Shown here in pieces: positions 8,512-17,206 of a DNA stretch of 32,040 nt. The position numbers and the translations under genes are program-made. Origin of the DNA: Pyrinomonadaceae bacterium (lineage in GTDB: Bacteria > Acidobacteriota > Blastocatellia > Pyrinomonadales > Pyrinomonadaceae); contig JACVRN010000050.1 in assembly GCA_014534425.1 (NCBI GenBank), positions 1-32,040 on the forward strand, in the 5' to 3' direction. The notes below the pieces were generated by a model. That model did not search any database. It saw nothing but the letters and a program-made list of their open reading frames with translations, and was not told the DNA's origin. The first letter of the stretch is position 1, and every line of letters begins with the position of its first letter.

Positions 8512-9309
8512 ATGAGTAAAGAGATTAAGAACCGAGCGGAAGAGCCGCAGGATAATTCGACGGGCGGCGAAGACAAAGAGGCGCTCGAAGCTGCGGTCGA
8601 AGAGCTTGAACTGGAGCTTGAAGCCGAAGAGTTTGATGAAGAAGACGGAGTCGTCATTCACGACGCCGACGCCGAAGACGCTCTTGAGGAAGCACGCCTA
8701 CGGCGCGCCGAAAGCGAAAGTTCGGAAGCTCCCGCTTCATCTTCGGACGAAGACGAATCAACGCCGAGCGTGCGCGGCATGGGCGAGTTAATGGCAATCG
8801 TCGAAGCGCTCATCTTCGTCTCCGAAGAGCCACTGAGCGCAAAGGCAATCGCGGACGTGCTCAAGGAAGATCGCGGATGGATTGAGATGGCCGTCGAGGA
8901 GCTTTCAAAGGAGTTCAATTCTCGTCAGAGCGGCCTGCAACTCAGAGAGGTGGCGGGCGGCTGGCAGATAGCCACGCGCGCCGAATATCACGAGTACGTG
9001 CGCGCCTTTCTCAAATCACGCCCTTCGGCAAAGCTCTCGCTCGCCGCGCTGGAAACTCTGGCTGTCATAGCCTACAAACAACCCGTCACCGTCCCCGAAA
9101 TTTTAGAGATACGCGGCGTGCAATCATCCTCCGCCATCAAAACGCTCCTGGACAAACGATTGATAGTCGCCAAAGGGCGCAAGGAAACCGTGGGACGCCC
9201 TATGATGTACGGAACCTCAAAAGAGTTCCTCCTACAGTTCGGCCTGAAGGATTTAACGGAGCTTCCGAGCATAGAGGATTTTGAAGATTTAGCCGGCGGG
9301 GGAGCATAG
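8512..9309 (+). CDS. scpB: Segregation and condensation protein B with acidic extension
   Basis: ScpB is the winged-helix partner that dimerises on ScpA in the SMC complex. The family core starts near residue 90 (MGELMAIVEALIFVSEEPLS) and includes LAALETLAVIAYKQPVT and the GRPMMYGTSKEFL motif near the end. The first 85 residues are a strongly acidic, low-complexity extension, which makes the protein 265 residues instead of about 190. The start ATG is 7 bases after the scpA stop. The stop codon TAG at 9307-9309 is immediately followed by a hairpin repeat. Confidence 0.93.
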   Translation: MSKEIKNRAEEPQDNSTGGEDKEALEAAVEELELELEAEEFDEEDGVVIHDADAEDALEEARLRRAESESSEAPASSSDEDESTPSVRGMGELMAIVEALIFVSEEPLSAKAIADVLKEDRGWIEMAVEELSKEFNSRQSGLQLREVAGGWQIATRAEYHEYVRAFLKSRPSAKLSLAALETLAVIAYKQPVTVPEILEIRGVQSSSAIKTLLDKRLIVAKGRKETVGRPMMYGTSKEFLLQFGLKDLTELPSIEDFEDLAGGGA

Positions 9310-9417
9310 CGATTTTGGATTTTAGATTTTGGATTGTGGATTGGAGTGATAGTTAATCTTGATTAGCCTTCAATCCCGTTTCGTTAATCTAAAATCCAAA
9401 ATCTAAAATCCAAAATC
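9310..9417. repeat. Heptamer hairpin element filling the scpB-rluB gap
   Basis: The left arm from 9310 consists of 7-base words (GATTTTG, GATTTTA, GATTTTG), and the right arm ending at 9418 consists of CTAAAAT and CCAAAAT words. The outermost 26 bases of the two arms are perfectly complementary. The element begins on the base after the scpB stop, and its last paired base is the G of the rluB GTG start codon. Confidence 0.85.
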
Positions 9418-10191
9418 GTGGAAGAGCGTCTTCAAAAGTTGATTGCGGCTGCTGGCATAGCCTCGCGTCGTCATGCCGAAGAGTTAATCACGGCGGGCGA
9501 AGTGACCGTCAACGGCGAGGTCGTCAAGACTCTTGGCACAAAGGCCGACCCCGAGCGCGACCACATAAAGGTGCGCGGTCGTCTTATCAATCCGCGTCTC
9601 TCTAAGAGGGAGCAGGTTTACGTTCTTCTTAACAAACCGCGCGGCTATCTCTCAAGCGTCTCTGACCCGGAAGGCCGCCCGCTTGTGACAGAGCTTGTGC
9701 CTTCCTCCCTGGGCCGTCTTCATCCCGTAGGGCGTCTGGACTTCAACACAGAGGGTCTGCTGATTCTGACCAACGACGGCGAGTTGACGAATATCATCAC
9801 GGCTGCGCGTAATCGTGTCAGGAAAGTCTACGAGGTGAAGGTCAAGGGATTGGTGCCCGAAGATGCTCTGAACCGCTTGAGGCGCGGCATAGCCCTGGAT
9901 GACGGGGTACGCACCGCTCCAGCCGAAATCAAACGCGTGGAAGAGTCCGAGACGAACTCCTGGTTCGAGGTCGTGCTTCATCAGGGACGCAATCAGCAGA
10001 TACGCCGCATGTTCGACGCCGTGGGCCATTCGGTCGTCAAGCTTCGTCGCACGAAGATAGGATTTCTTTCTGACGAAGGACTGAGGCCGGGCCAGTGGCG
10101 CATGCTTGCGCCCGAAGAAGTCGCGCGCTTTAAAAAGATGAAGCAGGCCACAAAAGCTCCCGCCAAAAGGCGCGGCGCGGGTCACGCTTGA
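9418..10191 (+). CDS. 23S rRNA pseudouridine synthase, RluB/RsuA family
   Basis: 257 residues. An N-terminal S4 RNA-binding domain (about 1-60, RLQKLIAAAGIASRRHAEEL) precedes the synthase domain. The catalytic motif GRLDFNTEGLLILT has its aspartate at 108, and HQGRNQQIRRM near 180 is also typical. RluB-type enzymes modify a single uridine in the 23S peptidyl-transferase region, but family alone does not separate RluB, RluE, RluF and RsuA. The basic C-terminal tail is common in RluB. The start is GTG with no Shine-Dalgarno sequence, because the hairpin repeat runs right up to it. The S4 domain start fits this GTG well. Confidence 0.92.
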   Translation: MEERLQKLIAAAGIASRRHAEELITAGEVTVNGEVVKTLGTKADPERDHIKVRGRLINPRLSKREQVYVLLNKPRGYLSSVSDPEGRPLVTELVPSSLGRLHPVGRLDFNTEGLLILTNDGELTNIITAARNRVRKVYEVKVKGLVPEDALNRLRRGIALDDGVRTAPAEIKRVEESETNSWFEVVLHQGRNQQIRRMFDAVGHSVVKLRRTKIGFLSDEGLRPGQWRMLAPEEVARFKKMKQATKAPAKRRGAGHA

Positions 10192-10219
10192 GGAAGAGAA
10201 TAAGGTAGAATGAAGTTAA

Positions 10220-10278
10220 ATTGATTCATTTCTTCATTGTTTCATTGAATCAATGAAGAAATGAATAAATGAATCAAT
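10220..10278. repeat. 8-base-word hairpin element, copy 2
   Basis: The left part begins ATTGATTCATTTCTTCATTG and the right part ends AATGAATCAAT. The two arms match except that the right arm carries one additional 8-base word (ATTTATTC when read as complement). It begins 28 bases after the rluB stop. The following gene still has its own AAGGGG ribosome site at 10285-10290. Confidence 0.8.
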
Positions 10279-10294
10279 ATCATTAAGGGGTTTT

Positions 10295-11437
10295 ATGGAA
10301 TTCGAGCTGAGCGAAGAGCAGCAACAGGTAAAGGCGAGCGTGCGCGAGTTTGCAGAGGGCGAGATTGCGCCGCACGTCATGGAGTGGGACGAAACGCAGC
10401 ATTTTCCTGTAGAGCTTCTTCCAAAGCTGGCCGAGCTTGGATTGATGGGCGTCATCTTTCCCGAAGATTACGGCGGCGCTGCCCTCGGTTACGTAGAGTA
10501 CGTCACTATCATAGAAGAGCTTTCGCGTGTGGACGGCTCCGTTGGCATCTCTGTGGCCGCGCACAATTCGCTCTGCTCGAATCACATCTACATGTTCGGC
10601 ACGGAAGAGCAGAAGCGCAAGTATCTTGTCCCGCTCGCGCAGGGTGAGCACTTGGGCGCGTGGGGCTTGACGGAAGCGAGCGCAGGCTCGGACGCTTCCG
10701 GCACGCGCTCTACAGCCGTCAGACAAAACGGCGGCTGGGTCGTCAACGGCTCCAAGAATTTCATCACGCACGCGATTCATGCGAACACGCTCGTCGCCGT
10801 AGCCGTCACAGACCGCTCAAAGGGCAACAAGGGCATCACTGCTTTCCTCTTCGAGAAGGGCATGAAGGGCTTCGCGCCGTCCAAGAAGGAGAACAAGCTA
10901 GGGCTTCGCGCGTCCGAGACCGCGAGCGTGGTCTTTGAAGACTGCTACCTGCCGGATGAGAATCGACTGGGCGACGAAGGCATGGGCTTCATACAGGCCA
11001 TGCAGGTCTTGGACGGCGGGCGCATCTCAATCGCCGCTCTGGCTCTTGGCATAGCGCAGGGCGCATACGAGTCTGCTGTTCGATACGCGAAGGAGCGCGA
11101 GCAGTTCGGAAAGCCTATCGCGGAATTTCAGGCTATACAGTTCAAGCTCGCGGACATGGCTGTGCAGATTGAGGCCGCGCGTCTCTTGACCTATCGCGCA
11201 GCGTATCTCAAAGACCAGGGCAAGCGCGTGACGAAGGAATCGTCTATGGCGAAGCTTTACGCTTCGGAGATGAGCGTGAAGGTCTGCGAAGAGGCTATAC
11301 AGATTCACGGCGGCTACGGTTACACGAAAGACTATCCGCCCGAAAAATACTGGCGCGATTCAAAGCTTTGCACTATTGGCGAAGGGACAAGCGAAATCCA
11401 GCGCCTCGTCATAGCGCGCCAGTTGCTCAGGCAATAG
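10295..11437 (+). CDS. Acyl-CoA dehydrogenase (short-chain type)
   Basis: 380 residues, the usual length of the short-chain and butyryl-CoA dehydrogenases. It is an FAD enzyme that makes the 2,3-double bond in acyl-CoA and passes electrons to ETF. N-terminal helices ([20 protein letters not shown]), the [13 protein letters not shown] segment near 125 and the C-terminal [20 protein letters not shown] motif are all present. The expected catalytic glutamate is at 363 in [15 protein letters not shown]. Substrate chain length cannot be settled from sequence. AAGGGG lies 4 bases before the ATG. With meaB and the epimerase downstream, a role in short-chain or branched-chain acyl-CoA breakdown is reasonable. 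Confidence 0.95.
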   Translation: MEFELSEEQQQVKASVREFAEGEIAPHVMEWDETQHFPVELLPKLAELGLMGVIFPEDYGGAALGYVEYVTIIEELSRVDGSVGISVAAHNSLCSNHIYMFGTEEQKRKYLVPLAQGEHLGAWGLTEASAGSDASGTRSTAVRQNGGWVVNGSKNFITHAIHANTLVAVAVTDRSKGNKGITAFLFEKGMKGFAPSKKENKLGLRASETASVVFEDCYLPDENRLGDEGMGFIQAMQVLDGGRISIAALALGIAQGAYESAVRYAKEREQFGKPIAEFQAIQFKLADMAVQIEAARLLTYRAAYLKDQGKRVTKESSMAKLYASEMSVKVCEEAIQIHGGYGYTKDYPPEKYWRDSKLCTIGEGTSEIQRLVIARQLLRQ

Positions 11438-11455
11438 TTGCTTTCGGAATATCTA

Positions 11456-11965
11456 ATGAAGAAGATAATATTATCCTTCATCATCGGCCTGCTCTTTGTC
11501 GGCGCAGCAGCCGCGCAGTCCGTCCCGCGCTTTCAGGATTATTCAGTCCCCGTCTACAAGGGAAAGCGTGCGCCCGTGACTTTGAAGAGCGCGAGGGCCG
11601 CTGGCACCTTTCGCACGCGCCTGCGCGAAGGAGCCGGTAAAGGAATAAACTTTGCGGGGCGCTACATGCTGGTCGCCTGGGGCTGCGGAACCGGATGCCT
11701 TGATGCGGGCATCATCGATGCAAAGACGGGCACGGTCTATTTCCCCAGAGAGCTTGCTGCCTTCGGCGTCTGGTACTTTTCGGATAACCCGAATGCGGAA
11801 GCTCTGGATTTCAAGCCGAACAGTCGTTTGTTAGTTCTTTCAGGATGGCCCGCGACGGAAGCCGACAGCGATAATCCGAAGACCGGCCTTTACTATTACG
11901 AGTGGATGGGAACAAGGCTCAGGCTTGTGAAGTACATCGCTAAGAAAAGGGAAGAGGGGCGCTAG
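11456..11965 (+). CDS. Secreted protein of unknown function
   Basis: 169 residues from ATG 11456. There is a clear signal peptide, MKKIILSFIIGLLFVGAAAA, with probable cleavage near AAAQ-SV. The mature part is about 150 residues with a small CGTGC motif (two cysteines, perhaps a disulfide) in AWGCGTGCLDAGIID and many aromatic residues in the second half (FGVWYFSDN, GLYYYEWMGT). I do not recognise a named domain. It lies 18 bases after the acyl-CoA dehydrogenase and 12 before meaB, so it is probably co-transcribed, though a metabolic link is not evident. A TTG at 11438 is in frame but would spoil the signal peptide. Confidence 0.75.
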   Translation: MKKIILSFIIGLLFVGAAAAQSVPRFQDYSVPVYKGKRAPVTLKSARAAGTFRTRLREGAGKGINFAGRYMLVAWGCGTGCLDAGIIDAKTGTVYFPRELAAFGVWYFSDNPNAEALDFKPNSRLLVLSGWPATEADSDNPKTGLYYYEWMGTRLRLVKYIAKKREEGR

Positions 11966-11977
11966 AAGCTTTATTCG

Positions 11978-12916
11978 ATGATGGGCGGCTCCGAGTTTAT
12001 TGAAAAGATTCTGGCTGGAGATACGCGCTCTGTGGCGCGTGCCATCTCCAAGGTTGAGGACGGAGCGGAGGATGCCGCCTCCTTGATGAAGGAGATTTTC
12101 CCTCGCACGGGCCGCGCGCTGGTCATAGGCATCACTGGAGCGCCCGGTGCCGGAAAGTCCACGCTCGTCGATAAGTTGGCGCTTCATTACAGATCGCGCC
12201 AGGAGCGCGTAGGCATCATAGCGGTCGACCCTTCAAGCCCTTTTACGGGCGGAGCAATCCTTGGCGACCGCATACGCATGCAGACCCTCGGACTTGATAG
12301 CGGCGTCTTCATACGCTCTATGGCTACGCGCGGAAACCTTGGCGGCCTTGCGCGTGCGACCGTAGATGCCGTGGCTATACTGGATGCTGCGGGCTTTGAC
12401 AAAGTAATCGTAGAGACGGTTGGCGTCGGCCAGGACGAGGTTGAGATAGTCAAGACGGCGGACGTTTCCGTGGTCGTGCTGGTGCCGGGCATGGGCGACG
12501 ACATTCAGGCTATTAAAGCCGGAATCATGGAAATCGGCGACTGCTTCGTCATCAACAAGGCAGACCGCGACGGGGTGCTCAGAACCGAGAAGGAACTGGA
12601 AGCGCTGCTCTCGCTCGCCACGCGGCCCGACGGCTGGCATCCGCCGATTGTCAAAACAATCGCCACGGATAACAAGGGCATAGAGGATTTGTCTGCGGCC
12701 ATAGAGAGCTACCGCGAGTTTCAGCAAACGGCGGCAACGAGCCTTGAGCGGCGCGAGGCAATCGCGCGCTGGCGCATACTTGAATTGTTGCGCGAGCGGT
12801 TGCTGGCGCAAACCCTCAACCGCGATTCGGCATCAGACAAACTCAACCGCCTCGCCGCAGAAGTCGCCGCCAAGAGCCGCGACCCCTACTCGGCTGTGGA
12901 AGAGATAATGAAATAG
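11978..12916 (+). CDS. meaB: Methylmalonyl-CoA mutase-associated GTPase MeaB
   Basis: 312 residues of the MeaB/ArgK G3E GTPase family, which guards methylmalonyl-CoA mutase by gating delivery and removal of its B12 cofactor. The P-loop GAPGAGKST is at 54-62, followed by AVDPSSPFTGGAILGDRIRM, the ETVGVGQDEVE segment and the NKAD guanine-specificity motif. The start is ATG 11978 or the adjacent ATG 11981, with no strong ribosome site. The epimerase of the same pathway follows after a hairpin element; the mutase itself is not in this window. Confidence 0.95.
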   Translation: MMGGSEFIEKILAGDTRSVARAISKVEDGAEDAASLMKEIFPRTGRALVIGITGAPGAGKSTLVDKLALHYRSRQERVGIIAVDPSSPFTGGAILGDRIRMQTLGLDSGVFIRSMATRGNLGGLARATVDAVAILDAAGFDKVIVETVGVGQDEVEIVKTADVSVVVLVPGMGDDIQAIKAGIMEIGDCFVINKADRDGVLRTEKELEALLSLATRPDGWHPPIVKTIATDNKGIEDLSAAIESYREFQQTAATSLERREAIARWRILELLRERLLAQTLNRDSASDKLNRLAAEVAAKSRDPYSAVEEIMK

Positions 12917-12919
12917 CAG

Positions 12920-12990
12920 ACAGCCGTCAGCCTTCAGCTATCAGCGAAAAGCTGCTGGCTGACGGCTGATAGCTGAAGGCTGATTGCTAA
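12920..12990. repeat. Heptamer hairpin element filling the meaB-epimerase gap
   Basis: Successive 7-base words (CAGCCGT, CAGCCTT, CAGCTAT, CAGCGAA) are followed by complementary words (TGGCTGA, CGGCTGA, TAGCTGA, AGGCTGA). An 18-base arm at 12928-12945 is the exact reverse complement of 12965-12982. It begins 4 bases after the meaB stop and ends at the door of the next start codon. Confidence 0.85.
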
Positions 12991-12992
12991 TT

Positions 12993-13415
12993 ATGATTAT
13001 TGACCATCTAGGGATTGCTACGAGGCAGATTGAAGAGGCGCTGGGGTTCTGGCGCGAGGCGCTCGGCCTTGAATTGGTCGAGACCGAAGAGGTCTCGGAG
13101 CAGCGCGTGCGCGTGGCAATGCTGCCCGTCGGTGAATCCCGCATAGAACTTCTGGAGCCTACGAGCGAGGATTCGCCCATCGCAAAGTTTTTAGAGAAAC
13201 GCGGCCCTGGCATTCATCATATCGCGGTTCGCGTCGACGACATACACCTTGCGCTCGCACGCTTGAAAGAGCAGGGCGCGCGCCTGATAGATGAGAAGCC
13301 GCGCACGGGCGCGGGCGGCTCGCTGATAGCATTTGTTCACCCTTCCTCGACAAACGGTGTACTTCTGGAACTGGTCGAGCAGACGACCGTTCACCCTCAT
13401 GGAAAGGATAAGTAG
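12993..13415 (+). CDS. mce: Methylmalonyl-CoA epimerase
   Basis: 140 residues, a vicinal-oxygen-chelate (glyoxalase-fold) protein. It interconverts the S and R forms of methylmalonyl-CoA, feeding the B12-dependent mutase. Visible features are [10 protein letters not shown] at the start and [14 protein letters not shown] and [10 protein letters not shown] later. H5, H76 and E126 are the probable metal ligands. ATG 12993 gives the normal family start; the hairpin element lies directly upstream and there is no good Shine-Dalgarno. It neighbours meaB, as expected for the pathway. The next gene starts 6 bases after its stop. Confidence 0.93.
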   Translation: MIIDHLGIATRQIEEALGFWREALGLELVETEEVSEQRVRVAMLPVGESRIELLEPTSEDSPIAKFLEKRGPGIHHIAVRVDDIHLALARLKEQGARLIDEKPRTGAGGSLIAFVHPSSTNGVLLELVEQTTVHPHGKDK

Positions 13416-13421
13416 TTCATC

Positions 13422-14756
13422 TTGAAATCAACCACCAAAGCTTTAATCGCGGCAGGGGTCGCGGTTCTCTTCTCATTAGGCGTTATCGTTTGGCAGGCCA
13501 AGGCCAACCGCGCTCGCGCCGTTAACCTCACAGCCGAGGACATGTCGCTCATAGCGGGCGAGCAGCCCCCGAATGTGCGTGCTCGCCTTGCTTCGGACGA
13601 AAAGGCGCGCAAAGACTTCGCCAAAAATATCCGGCAGCTTCTGGCGTTGGCCGAAGAAGCCAGGGCCGCAGGCGTTGCCGATAAGCCGGACACACAGCGC
13701 CAACTGGAATTGATGCGGACGCTCATCATCGCCGAGACTTACCAGGAAGGCGAGCAGAAGAAGACTGGCGCTCCGCCGCTCTCTAACATCACGCCTGCCG
13801 ACATAGATGCTTTTATGAACGAGCCTGGACAGCAGCAGAAGTTCGAACAGTTCGTCAAAGACGCGCAGGGCCTGGGCATTCCTATTCCCGAAAAGATGGA
13901 AGAGGGCGAGCAGCAAAGGCTTAAGCAGGAGTGGGCGCGCGTCATGATCTCCGAGCGAAAGGGCAAAGCGGCTGGCGTAGACCGCGAGCGTAAGACTGAA
14001 TTGCAGATTATGCTTCAGCAGTCGCGCGTGCTGGTTCAGAAATATGCCGAGCAGCAATTGAAGTCGAAGGTCACTGCTACGGACGCGGAAGTTGACGCCG
14101 CGATTGCCAAGGCTCGCTCGAAGGCCGAAGACATTCTCAAGCGCGCACGCGCGGGCGAGAATTTCAACGCGCTCGTCAAAGAGTTCACGGACGAGCCGGG
14201 CGGCAAGGACAGAGAAGGCGACCTCGGCTGGTTCTCTCGCGGGCAGATGGTCAAGTCTTTCGAGGACGCGGCCTTTGCGCTTCAACCCGGACAGATAAGC
14301 GATGTCGTGGAATCGCCCTTCGGCTTTCACATCATCAAGGTCGAAGAGCGCAAGACCGAAGAGAAGGAGGGCAAACAGGAAGAGCAGGTTCACGCCCGCC
14401 ACATACTGATTTCCATCGGCCAGGCCGCGCCGCCCAATCCTTTCGGCCCGCCGCCTTCTTTGAAAGACTCAGCACGCGCCTCTGTCGAAAAGGAGAAGCA
14501 GGAAAAAGTCATAGAGGAGATTGTCAGCCGCTCGCGCGTGACGGTCGCGGACAATTTCACAGTGGAAGCGCCGCCTCCGCAGCCGCAGATGCCCCTGCCT
14601 GAAATGGGCCAGCCCGGCATGGAGGAAGACTCGGAAGGCGTGCCGCCGCCCCCGCAGCCCGGCAACTCTAATACTACGCCCGGCAACTCCAACGCCAAGC
14701 CCGGCGCTGCGCCCGCGAAGCCCGGAGCCAATAAACCGGGCGCGAAGAAGAGCTAA
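13422..14756 (+). CDS. Membrane-anchored parvulin-type peptidyl-prolyl isomerase, unusual motif order
   Basis: 444 residues. An N-terminal hydrophobic segment (about 6-24) should anchor or export it. A SurA/PrsA-like helical chaperone region follows, then a parvulin domain at about 230-310 with [14 protein letters not shown] sequence (here [21 protein letters not shown]) and [12 protein letters not shown]. The usual first strand of parvulins, with ARHIL, is not seen before that domain. Instead VHARHILIS is at about 323-331, after it. The last 65 residues are proline-, asparagine- and glycine-rich with PGNSN and KPGA repeats, probably disordered. The start is TTG 13422, chosen because it gives a basic residue before the hydrophobic segment; the ribosome site is weak. 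It likely helps fold exported proteins. Confidence 0.85.
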   Translation: MKSTTKALIAAGVAVLFSLGVIVWQAKANRARAVNLTAEDMSLIAGEQPPNVRARLASDEKARKDFAKNIRQLLALAEEARAAGVADKPDTQRQLELMRTLIIAETYQEGEQKKTGAPPLSNITPADIDAFMNEPGQQQKFEQFVKDAQGLGIPIPEKMEEGEQQRLKQEWARVMISERKGKAAGVDRERKTELQIMLQQSRVLVQKYAEQQLKSKVTATDAEVDAAIAKARSKAEDILKRARAGENFNALVKEFTDEPGGKDREGDLGWFSRGQMVKSFEDAAFALQPGQISDVVESPFGFHIIKVEERKTEEKEGKQEEQVHARHILISIGQAAPPNPFGPPPSLKDSARASVEKEKQEKVIEEIVSRSRVTVADNFTVEAPPPQPQMPLPEMGQPGMEEDSEGVPPPPQPGNSNTTPGNSNAKPGAAPAKPGANKPGAKKS

Positions 14757-14827
14757 AAGAATTGAATCATCGGTTCATTTCTTCATTGAATCAATGAACC
14801 GATGATTCAATGAATCAATTCTCTTTT
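14757..14827. repeat. 8-base-word hairpin element, copy 3
   Basis: The core is 14761-14820. A 19-base arm ending CGGTTCATT pairs perfectly with one starting AATGAACCG. More than 30 bases of its right arm also occur, identical, in copy 1 near 5840-5875. It begins at the isomerase stop codon and reaches the following gene's start. Confidence 0.85.
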
Positions 14828-15697
14828 ATGCAGTTCGGAGATTATCGCGTAGAGGTGGTGCCCGACACGGAGTTTCGTCTTGACGGCGGCGCGATGTTTG
14901 GCGTCGTGCCGCGCACGCTCTGGTCGCGTCTGTGCGAGCCTGACGAGCAGAACCGCGTGCGCCTGAACATGAACTGCCTCTTTGTGGAAGCTGGCGGCGA
15001 GCGAGTTCTGATTGAAACCGGCATCGGCGATAAGTGGTCTGAGAAGCAGGCAGACCTTTATGGCATCTCTCGGTATCGCTCTTTGAGCGAAAGCCTGAAG
15101 GCCATTACGGGCAGGAGCGCGGAAGAGATAACGATTGTCGTCAACACTCACCTGCACTTTGACCATGCGGGCGGGAACACGACTCTCGATGATGAAGGCA
15201 GAGCGGTTCCTGCGTTTCCGAACGCGCGCTATTTCGTCTCTAGCAAGGAGTACGAGCACGCGGAGTCGCCGCACGAGAGAGACCGCGCCAGCTACATGCC
15301 TGAGAACTGGCGGCCTTTGCAGGAGTCGGGGCAACTGGAATTGAAGACGGACGAGTACGAAGTCTTGCCCGGCCTTCGCATGGAAACCATCACGGGCCAC
15401 TCGCGCACTATGCAGTGCTTGAGATTGGAGCGAGGTGGGCGCACGCTCTTCGGCTTCGCAGACCTCGTGCCGACCAGGGCGCATGTGCCCTTGGCGTGGA
15501 TTATGGGTTACGACCTGTATCCTGTGGAGACGCTCGAAGCGAAAAAGCGGCTGCTGCCGCAAGCGGCAAGAGAAAATTGGCTCTGTCTTTTCTATCACGA
15601 CGCGGAGATGCCGCTTTGCCGCATCACAGAAGAGAACGGGAAACTCCGTGCCGTGGGCTTTGGAAACGAGCAGAACGGTTTCATTCCGGGTGAATGA
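14828..15697 (+). CDS. MBL-fold metallo-hydrolase
   Basis: 289 residues from ATG 14828. The metallo-beta-lactamase signature HLHFDHAGG starts at 108, with further histidines in the middle (ITGHSRTMQCL) and near the end (FYHDAEMPL). The family hydrolyses esters, lactones or other small substrates with one or two zinc ions; MQFGDYRVEVVPDTEFRLDGG recalls lactonase-like members, but the substrate is unknown. ATG 14810 is in frame but lies inside the repeat, whereas MQFGDY looks like a natural start. Neither has a ribosome site. No signal peptide, so it is cytoplasmic. Confidence 0.88.
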   Translation: MQFGDYRVEVVPDTEFRLDGGAMFGVVPRTLWSRLCEPDEQNRVRLNMNCLFVEAGGERVLIETGIGDKWSEKQADLYGISRYRSLSESLKAITGRSAEEITIVVNTHLHFDHAGGNTTLDDEGRAVPAFPNARYFVSSKEYEHAESPHERDRASYMPENWRPLQESGQLELKTDEYEVLPGLRMETITGHSRTMQCLRLERGGRTLFGFADLVPTRAHVPLAWIMGYDLYPVETLEAKKRLLPQAARENWLCLFYHDAEMPLCRITEENGKLRAVGFGNEQNGFIPGE

Positions 15698-15720
15698 CAC
15701 TCTTTGTTAAGGGAGCGCTT

Positions 15721-16245
15721 ATGAAGCTCAGAGTCTTTGCGATAATAGCAATGCTGGCGATTGCGGCTATGTTCGGCGTTAAGCCTTGCGCGGCGCAGAA
15801 GCGCGACCCTTCCACGCCGGAAGAGCGCGGGCGAGCCGTTAATCTAACTCGCTTTCTCGAAGCCGACCCGCTCAACGAGAAAGCGCCTGAGGCCCGGCGC
15901 TGGCTGATGGCCTGGCTTGGGGTGGTGCCGGACATCTCCGTCCCTGTTTGCCAGGACTTCCTGAAACCGCTTATGCAGAAGGATACGAATTACTCCACGG
16001 AACTATTCGCGCAATCACTTTACGGCAGCGCAACTTTTATCATAGAGCACCCGGACGACGCGAATAACTATGAAGCTATGTACCTCGCGGGCGTCGAAAG
16101 CACTCTGAGAGCGTACGAGTTTATTCTCAAAACAAAGCCCAAGGCGAAATGGCCTTTCCTGGACGAGTTGATTGAAAAGCGCGAGCGCGGGGAGTTGGAC
16201 GATTACGTTCGAGAAGTCTTGAGCAAAGGAAAGTGTAAAAAGTAG
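15721..16245 (+). CDS. Secreted helical protein of unknown function
   Basis: 174 residues from ATG 15721, with GGGAG 5 bases upstream. The signal peptide is MKLRVFAIIAMLAIAAMFG followed by VKPCAAQ. The mature protein is predicted mostly helical (GRAVNLTRFLEADPLNEKAP, YLAGVESTLRAYEFILK) and looks like a helical-repeat protein. I recognise no named family. An earlier ATG at 15694 would overlap the MBL gene by 4 bases. Its TAG stop directly touches the mtnP ATG. Confidence 0.78.
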   Translation: MKLRVFAIIAMLAIAAMFGVKPCAAQKRDPSTPEERGRAVNLTRFLEADPLNEKAPEARRWLMAWLGVVPDISVPVCQDFLKPLMQKDTNYSTELFAQSLYGSATFIIEHPDDANNYEAMYLAGVESTLRAYEFILKTKPKAKWPFLDELIEKRERGELDDYVREVLSKGKCKK

Positions 16246-17121
16246 ATGGCAAAAGCTGAAATAGGCATCATAGGCGGGAGCGGCCTTTACCAGATGCCTG
16301 AGCTAAAGGAGATAGAAGAGGTCTCGGTTGACACGCCTTTCGGCAAGCCTTCGGATGCTTTCATCACTGGCACGCTCGAAGGCGTGAGGGTGGCTTTCCT
16401 CCCTAGGCACGGGCGCGGACACCGCCTTCTTCCTACGGAGCTTCCCTTCAGGGCGAACATCTACGCCATGAAGCTGCTGGGCGTAGAGCGCATCCTGTCG
16501 GCCTCAGCCGTAGGCTCTTTGCAGGAAAAGTATGCGCCGCTAGACATGGTCATCCCAGACCAGTTCTTTGACCGCACGCGAGCACGCGCGCGCGAGTCCA
16601 CCTTCTTCGGTGAAGGCATAGTCGCGCACATCACATTTGCTCATCCGGTCTGCGCGGAGCTTGGCGACGTGCTGGAAAAGGCTTGCGGCGCGACCGATGC
16701 TCGTGTGCACAGGGGCGCGACCTATCTTTGCATGGAGGGGCCAGCCTTTTCGACTCTGGCGGAATCTAATCTCTATCGCCAGTCGGGCATGGACATCATC
16801 GGCATGACGAATTTGCAGGAAGCAAAGCTGGCGCGCGAGGCGGAGATTTGTTACGCGACGCTGGCACTCGTTACGGACTATGACTGCTGGCACGAAGAGC
16901 ACGACGCCGTCTCTGTCGAAACGGTGATAGAGAATCTGAACAAGAACGTTCGCAATGCACAGATAATCATGCGAGAAGCTGTCAGGGAACTTGCGGGACG
17001 CACGCGCGGCTGCAAGTGCGGCGAGGCGCTGAAGAACGCTATCTTCACCGCGCCCGACCTCTGGCCCGAAGAGACCAGGCGCAAGCTGGACGCGATAATC
17101 AAGAAATACGGCGATAGGTGA
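16246..17121 (+). CDS. mtnP: S-methyl-5'-thioadenosine phosphorylase
   Basis: 291 residues. It splits methylthioadenosine into adenine and methylthioribose-1-phosphate in the methionine salvage pathway. It belongs to the purine nucleoside phosphorylase family 2: [10 protein letters not shown] at the start, [41 protein letters not shown] and [20 protein letters not shown] with the following YDCWH, which is typical of MTA phosphorylases. The ATG follows the previous stop with no spacer; an AAGGAAAG ribosome site lies inside the end of that gene, so the two are translationally linked. Confidence 0.96.
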   Translation: MAKAEIGIIGGSGLYQMPELKEIEEVSVDTPFGKPSDAFITGTLEGVRVAFLPRHGRGHRLLPTELPFRANIYAMKLLGVERILSASAVGSLQEKYAPLDMVIPDQFFDRTRARARESTFFGEGIVAHITFAHPVCAELGDVLEKACGATDARVHRGATYLCMEGPAFSTLAESNLYRQSGMDIIGMTNLQEAKLAREAEICYATLALVTDYDCWHEEHDAVSVETVIENLNKNVRNAQIIMREAVRELAGRTRGCKCGEALKNAIFTAPDLWPEETRRKLDAIIKKYGDR

Positions 17122-17149
17122 CAACAATAATTTTGAATTTACTGTCTTT

Positions 17150-17185
17150 AGTTTTCAGGTGCAGAAAAGCTTTTAACTGAAAACT
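17150..17185. repeat. Small hairpin of the AGTTTTC heptamer family
   Basis: AGTTTTCAG at 17150-17158 and CTGAAAACT at 17177-17185 are perfect inverted arms. The loop contains its own palindrome AAAAGCTTTT. It begins 28 bases after the mtnP stop. A related half-element lies before cutA. Confidence 0.6.
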
Positions 17186-17206
17186 TCTTTTATGGAGGTG
17201 GAGTTG

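Noticed and set aside
13476..14402. A 308-codon minus-strand frame opposite the isomerase
   Set aside because: Antisense shadow: leucine- and arginine-rich translation, no motif, and the plus-strand parvulin domain is clear.
14807..15700. A 297-codon minus-strand frame opposite the MBL hydrolase
   Set aside because: It mirrors the real gene in a GC-rich codon pattern, its translation shows no family motif, and the plus strand has an intact HxHxDH protein.
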